Positions 61,302 to 64,000 of a stretch of DNA of 64,000 nucleotides are shown here, one piece after another. How positions within the stretch are numbered: position 1 is the stretch's first letter; each line of letters starts with the position of its first letter. The position numbers and the translations under genes are program-made. The notes below the pieces were generated by a model, which did not search any database, was not told the origin of the DNA, and saw nothing but the letters and a program-made list of their open reading frames with translations. Source of the DNA: DASUPK01 sp963819715 (GTDB lineage Bacteria; Actinomycetota; Thermoleophilia; Solirubrobacterales; 70-9); the NCBI GenBank assembly GCA_963819715.1, contig CAWFXE010000002.1:186001-250000 (forward strand), in the 5' to 3' direction.

Positions 61302-62234
61302 GTGGCTCAGCGATGGGGATTGACCGTTCCGCTCACGGGCATCAGCCTGCCGGAGAACGAGGAGCACTTCACGCGGGCCGAAGCGGCCGGCTACACCGAC
61401 CTCTGGTCCGGCGAGACGAACGGGCCGGACGGGTTCACTCCACTCTCGCTCGCCTCGGCCTGGACCGATCAGGTGCGCCTCGGTACAGGCGTCGTCGGCG
61501 TCATGCAACGAGGCCGCGCGCTCCTCGCTCAGGAGACGGCTGCGCTTGCGGACGCCTCGCGAGGGCGCTTCGCACTCGGCATCGGCGCCTCGTCGGACCG
61601 GATCATCGAAGGCTGGAACGGGATGCCGTTCGAGAAGCCGCTCTCGAAGATGTCGGAGACGATCGACTTCCTGAGGACGGCACTCGCCGGCGAGCGGGCC
61701 GACGGCGGCTTCAAGCTCGAGCGGGCGCCCGAGATGCGGGTGCCCATCATCCTCGCCGCGCTCCGGGGCAAGATGCTCAAGCTCGCCGTCGAGAAGGCGG
61801 ACGGGGCCTTCACCAACTTCCTGCCGCTGGAGGGACTGCCGAAGGTCGCGGAGCAGCTGAAGGACGCGCCCGAGGGCTTCGAGCTGCTCTGCCGGTTCTT
61901 CTGCATCCCGGGCGAGCGCGAGCAGGTCGAGTCGCTCGCGCGATTCATGTTCTCCTCCTACATCACGGTCCCGGTCTACGAGAACTTCTACCGCTGGCTC
62001 GGCTACGGCGAGAAGATCGACCCGATGGTCGAGGCCTGGAACGCCAAGGACCGCCAGAGGGCAGCGGAGGAGGCACCGTGGGACCTGATCGAGGAGATGT
62101 TCATCTTCGGGGAACCCGCCCAGATGAAGGAGCGCCTCGACGCCTTCGTCGAGGGCGGCATCACCCTGCCGGTCATAACCCCGATCACCACACCGGAGCG
62201 ACTCGGCGAGCTGATCGACGCGCTAGCCCCCTGA
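61302..62234 (+). CDS. LLM-class F420-dependent oxidoreductase
   Basis: The 310-residue TIM-barrel protein starts MAQRWGLTVPLTGISLPENE and has TDLWSGETNGPDGFTPLSLA, VRLGTGVVGVMQRGRALLAQ and GRFALGIGASSDRIIEGWNG, the luciferase-like monooxygenase pattern used by F420-dependent enzymes in actinobacteria. The reaction is usually hydride transfer to or from a substrate alcohol, sugar or imine. GTG 61302 is the start. The stop almost touches that of the convergent PadR gene. Confidence 0.87.
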   Translation: MAQRWGLTVPLTGISLPENEEHFTRAEAAGYTDLWSGETNGPDGFTPLSLASAWTDQVRLGTGVVGVMQRGRALLAQETAALADASRGRFALGIGASSDRIIEGWNGMPFEKPLSKMSETIDFLRTALAGERADGGFKLERAPEMRVPIILAALRGKMLKLAVEKADGAFTNFLPLEGLPKVAEQLKDAPEGFELLCRFFCIPGEREQVESLARFMFSSYITVPVYENFYRWLGYGEKIDPMVEAWNAKDRQRAAEEAPWDLIEEMFIFGEPAQMKERLDAFVEGGITLPVITPITTPERLGELIDALAP

Positions 62235-62235
62235 A

Positions 62236-62778
62236 CTAAACGGGTCGCTCCTCGGCTTCGCCTGCGGGGCGCCCTCGCATCAATTTCCAGAAACGGACGT
62301 ACTCGCGCTCGTGGCCGACGCCGGCCTCGATGGCGTGGATGGTCCCCTGCGGCGCCTTCATCCGCCGGCACTCGTCCAGCTGGGCCTGGTACTCGCGCAG
62401 CCTCTGCTCGTGGGACTCGAGCTGTTGCGGCGCGAGCGTCTTGGGGTCCGCCCCGAAGAAGAGCTTGAGCAGGCCGGCGTCTCGGAGCTCGTACAGGTCG
62501 CTGGTCGGCTCGGAGCGCCAGCGGTCCAGCGCCTCGGCGCCGGATTTCGTCAGCCGGTAGATGCGCCTCCGGCGGCCCCCCTCCTCGCGGCGCTCGGAGA
62601 GCAGCCCGGCCTCGGCGAGCCTCGCGCACTCGGCGTAGAGCTGCGTGTGCGGGAGCGACCAGAACTGTCCCACCCCCATCGCGACCGCCCGCTTCAGGTC
62701 GTACGGCGAGGCGGGCTGCATCTGCTCGATCAGGCCGAGGACGACGTAGGAGGTCGGAGTCAGGCGGGCGGTTGCCAT
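62236..62778 (-). CDS. PadR-family transcriptional regulator
   Basis: The 180-residue protein has the PadR winged-helix N-domain (TPTSYVVLGLIEQMQPASPY to QFWSLPHTQLYAECARL and RRRIYRLTKSGAEAL) and a long C-terminal helical dimerisation domain (Vir_act_alpha_C type). It is divergent from the carotenoid oxygenase, and a palindrome lies between them, so it probably controls that gene and itself. The last codons overlap a short dispersed repeat at 62248-62269. Confidence 0.88.
   Translation of the reverse strand: MATARLTPTSYVVLGLIEQMQPASPYDLKRAVAMGVGQFWSLPHTQLYAECARLAEAGLLSERREEGGRRRRIYRLTKSGAEALDRWRSEPTSDLYELRDAGLLKLFFGADPKTLAPQQLESHEQRLREYQAQLDECRRMKAPQGTIHAIEAGVGHEREYVRFWKLMRGRPAGEAEERPV
62248..62269 (+). 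repeat. 22-bp exact repeat (partner at 24638-24659)
   Basis: This copy encodes part of the C-terminus of the PadR regulator (P-A-G-E-A-E-E on the minus strand). It is identical to the copy before the GH57 gene. The shared GGCTTCGCC core can fold on itself. Confidence 0.5.
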
Positions 62779-62789
62779 GCGGGACAGAA

Positions 62790-62810
62790 TACGATACGGT
62801 GCGAATCGTA
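62790..62810. promoter_or_regulatory. TACGAT/ATCGTA inverted repeat: PadR operator candidate
   Basis: TACGAT (62790-62795) and ATCGTA (62805-62810) form a perfect inverted repeat with a 9-base centre, 12 bases upstream of the PadR start codon and 25 bases upstream of the carotenoid oxygenase start. Position and symmetry suit a dimeric regulator binding both promoters. Confidence 0.5.
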
Positions 62811-62835
62811 CGGATTGAACTATTCAGGAGAAGTC

Positions 62836-64000
62836 ATGAGCCAGATAGCCGAGCGAGCGAGCGCGAAGCAGGATCTGACCGATGGATTCGACTCCCTCGA
62901 CCACGAGACCCAGGTCGATCGCCTGCCGCTCGAGGGGCGGCTCCCCGACTGGCTACAGGGTTCGCTGATCCGCACCGGGCCGGCAAGGTGGGAGGTCGGC
63001 CGGCAGACCATGCGTCACTGGTTCGACGGCTTCGCGATGCTCCACCGCTTCGGCATCTCGGATGGCGAGGTCTCCTACGCCAATCGCTTCCTGCAGACGA
63101 AGGCCTATCGGGCCGCGGAGGAGAAGGGCGAGATCGTCTACTCCGAGTTCGCGACCGATCCGTGCCGCTCCCTGTTCGCGCGGGTCTTCTCGATGTTCTC
63201 CCCAAGCTCACGGACAACGCGAACGTCAACCTGGTGAAGCTCGGCGAGCGGTACATCTCGATGACCGAGACGCCCATTCCGGTCGAATTCGACGGCGAGA
63301 CGCTGGAGACCGCCGGCGTCGCCTACAAGCCGCCCGGAATGCTGACCACGGCGCACCCGCATCTCGATCGAGCCAGCGGCGGGATGCTCAACTACGCGGC
63401 GAAGATCGGGCCGCGGAACAGCTATCGCTTCTTCCACCTCGGCCCCGATGCCGAGAAGCCCAAGGTGATCGGTCAGCTCCCCGTCAGGGAGCCCGCCTAC
63501 ATGCACTCGTTTGGACTGACGGAGCGCTGGCTGGTGCTGGCCGAGTTCCCGCTGGTCGTGAACCCGATAAGCATTCCCCTCTCGGGCCGGCCCTACATCG
63601 AGAACTACCGCTGGAAGCCGGAGCTCGGCACGCGGTTCACGTTGATCGACCGGCAGACCGGTGAGGCGACGGGTCCGTTCGAGACGGATCCGTTCTTCTG
63701 CTTCCACCACGTCAACTCCTACGAGGAGGACGGCGCGGTGGTCGTCGACGCCTGCACCTACGGTGACGCTCAGATCGTCGAGGACCTCTACCTCGACCGC
63801 CTGCGCGAGGGCAAGCCGGCCGCCCGGGCCGAGATGCGCCGATTCCGGATCGACCTCGACTCGCGGAAGGTGGGCCACGAGCAGCTGGCCGAGGGCCTCG
63901 AGCTGCCGCGGATCAACTACGGCCGCAACAACGAGCGCCCGTACCGCTATGTCTGGGGGATCGACGCGAAGTCGGGCTGGCTCGACCGGATCGTCAGGGT
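62836..64000 (+). pseudogene. Carotenoid oxygenase (RPE65/CCD family), frameshifted and cut by window end
   Basis: ATG 62836 follows AGGAG. The N-terminal part has GSLIRTGPARWEVG and HWFDGFAMLHRFGI. At the C-run 63200-63203 the frame breaks; one more C restores SPKLTDNANVNLVKLGERYI and the rest of the family to the end of the window. Iron-binding His candidates are in TTAHPHLD, YMHSFGLTE and FHHVNSYE; the fourth His should lie beyond 64000. The enzyme would cleave a carotenoid or apocarotenoid double bond with O2. The simplest reading is an intact gene with a homopolymer error. Confidence 0.75.

Overview
The window is very GC-rich and gene-dense. It looks like chromosome from a high-GC Gram-positive actinobacterium, most likely of the Thermoleophilia/Solirubrobacterales type. 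The basis is an F420-type LLM oxidoreductase, a paired Get3/ArsA-like ATPase locus, a DipZ-like protein, an Rv1264-like adenylate cyclase, many GTG/TTG starts, and a complete type IV pilus machine in an actinobacterial background. The lineage is inference; no rRNA, tRNA, CRISPR array or insertion sequence was recognised.

Layout. 1-8 kb: secreted lipoproteins, then a split B12-dependent acyl-CoA mutase whose active-site residues point to isobutyryl-CoA rather than methylmalonyl-CoA, a diguanylate cyclase, a HAD phosphatase, a Tat-exported amine oxidase and a thiolase. 7.8-10 kb: leucyl aminopeptidase and a secreted LamG-like protein with a lysine-rich tail. 10-15.7 kb: a compact minus-strand operon (thioesterase, PqqD-like protein, HPr-kinase-like protein, two GT2 glycosyltransferases, PF14907-type nucleotidyltransferase, SCP2-like protein) reading away from an HxlR regulator flanked by two perfect palindromes; its overall function is unknown. 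16-20 kb: acyl-CoA dehydrogenase, a VOC protein, MeaB (chaperone GTPase for the mutase) and an acyltransferase. 20-28 kb: a secreted lysine-tailed protein, a GT4/GH57/methyltransferase alpha-glucan cluster and an ABC-2 exporter. 28-34 kb: a cysteine-less DksA-like protein, DipZ-like redox protein, adenylate cyclase, LON-domain protein and gamma-glutamyltransferase. 34-42 kb: FtsZ with a long Pro/Glu-rich N-terminal extension, a ParA-type ATPase and a Get3-like pair. 42-57 kb: the type IV pilus locus, all on the minus strand (pilT-like, pilB, pilT, pilC, pilA, minor pilins, prepilin peptidase, pilMNO and a pilP-position gene). 57-64 kb: the primary sigma factor, YihY, GlpX, an F420-type oxidoreductase, a PadR regulator and a carotenoid oxygenase cut by the window end.

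Regulation. The leader of the major pilin gene carries a clear c-di-GMP-I (GEMM-I) riboswitch, and its geometry suggests a translational ON switch. A diguanylate cyclase lies in the same window. Two pilus operons share an almost identical element upstream. The sigma factor gene has a good promoter followed by an intrinsic terminator inside its leader, suggesting either a small RNA or attenuation.

Data quality. At least five genes are broken by a single-base shift, two of them in homopolymer runs. I treat these as probable consensus errors, not proven pseudogenes. Where a frameshift joins unrelated reading frames I give the reconstructed gene.
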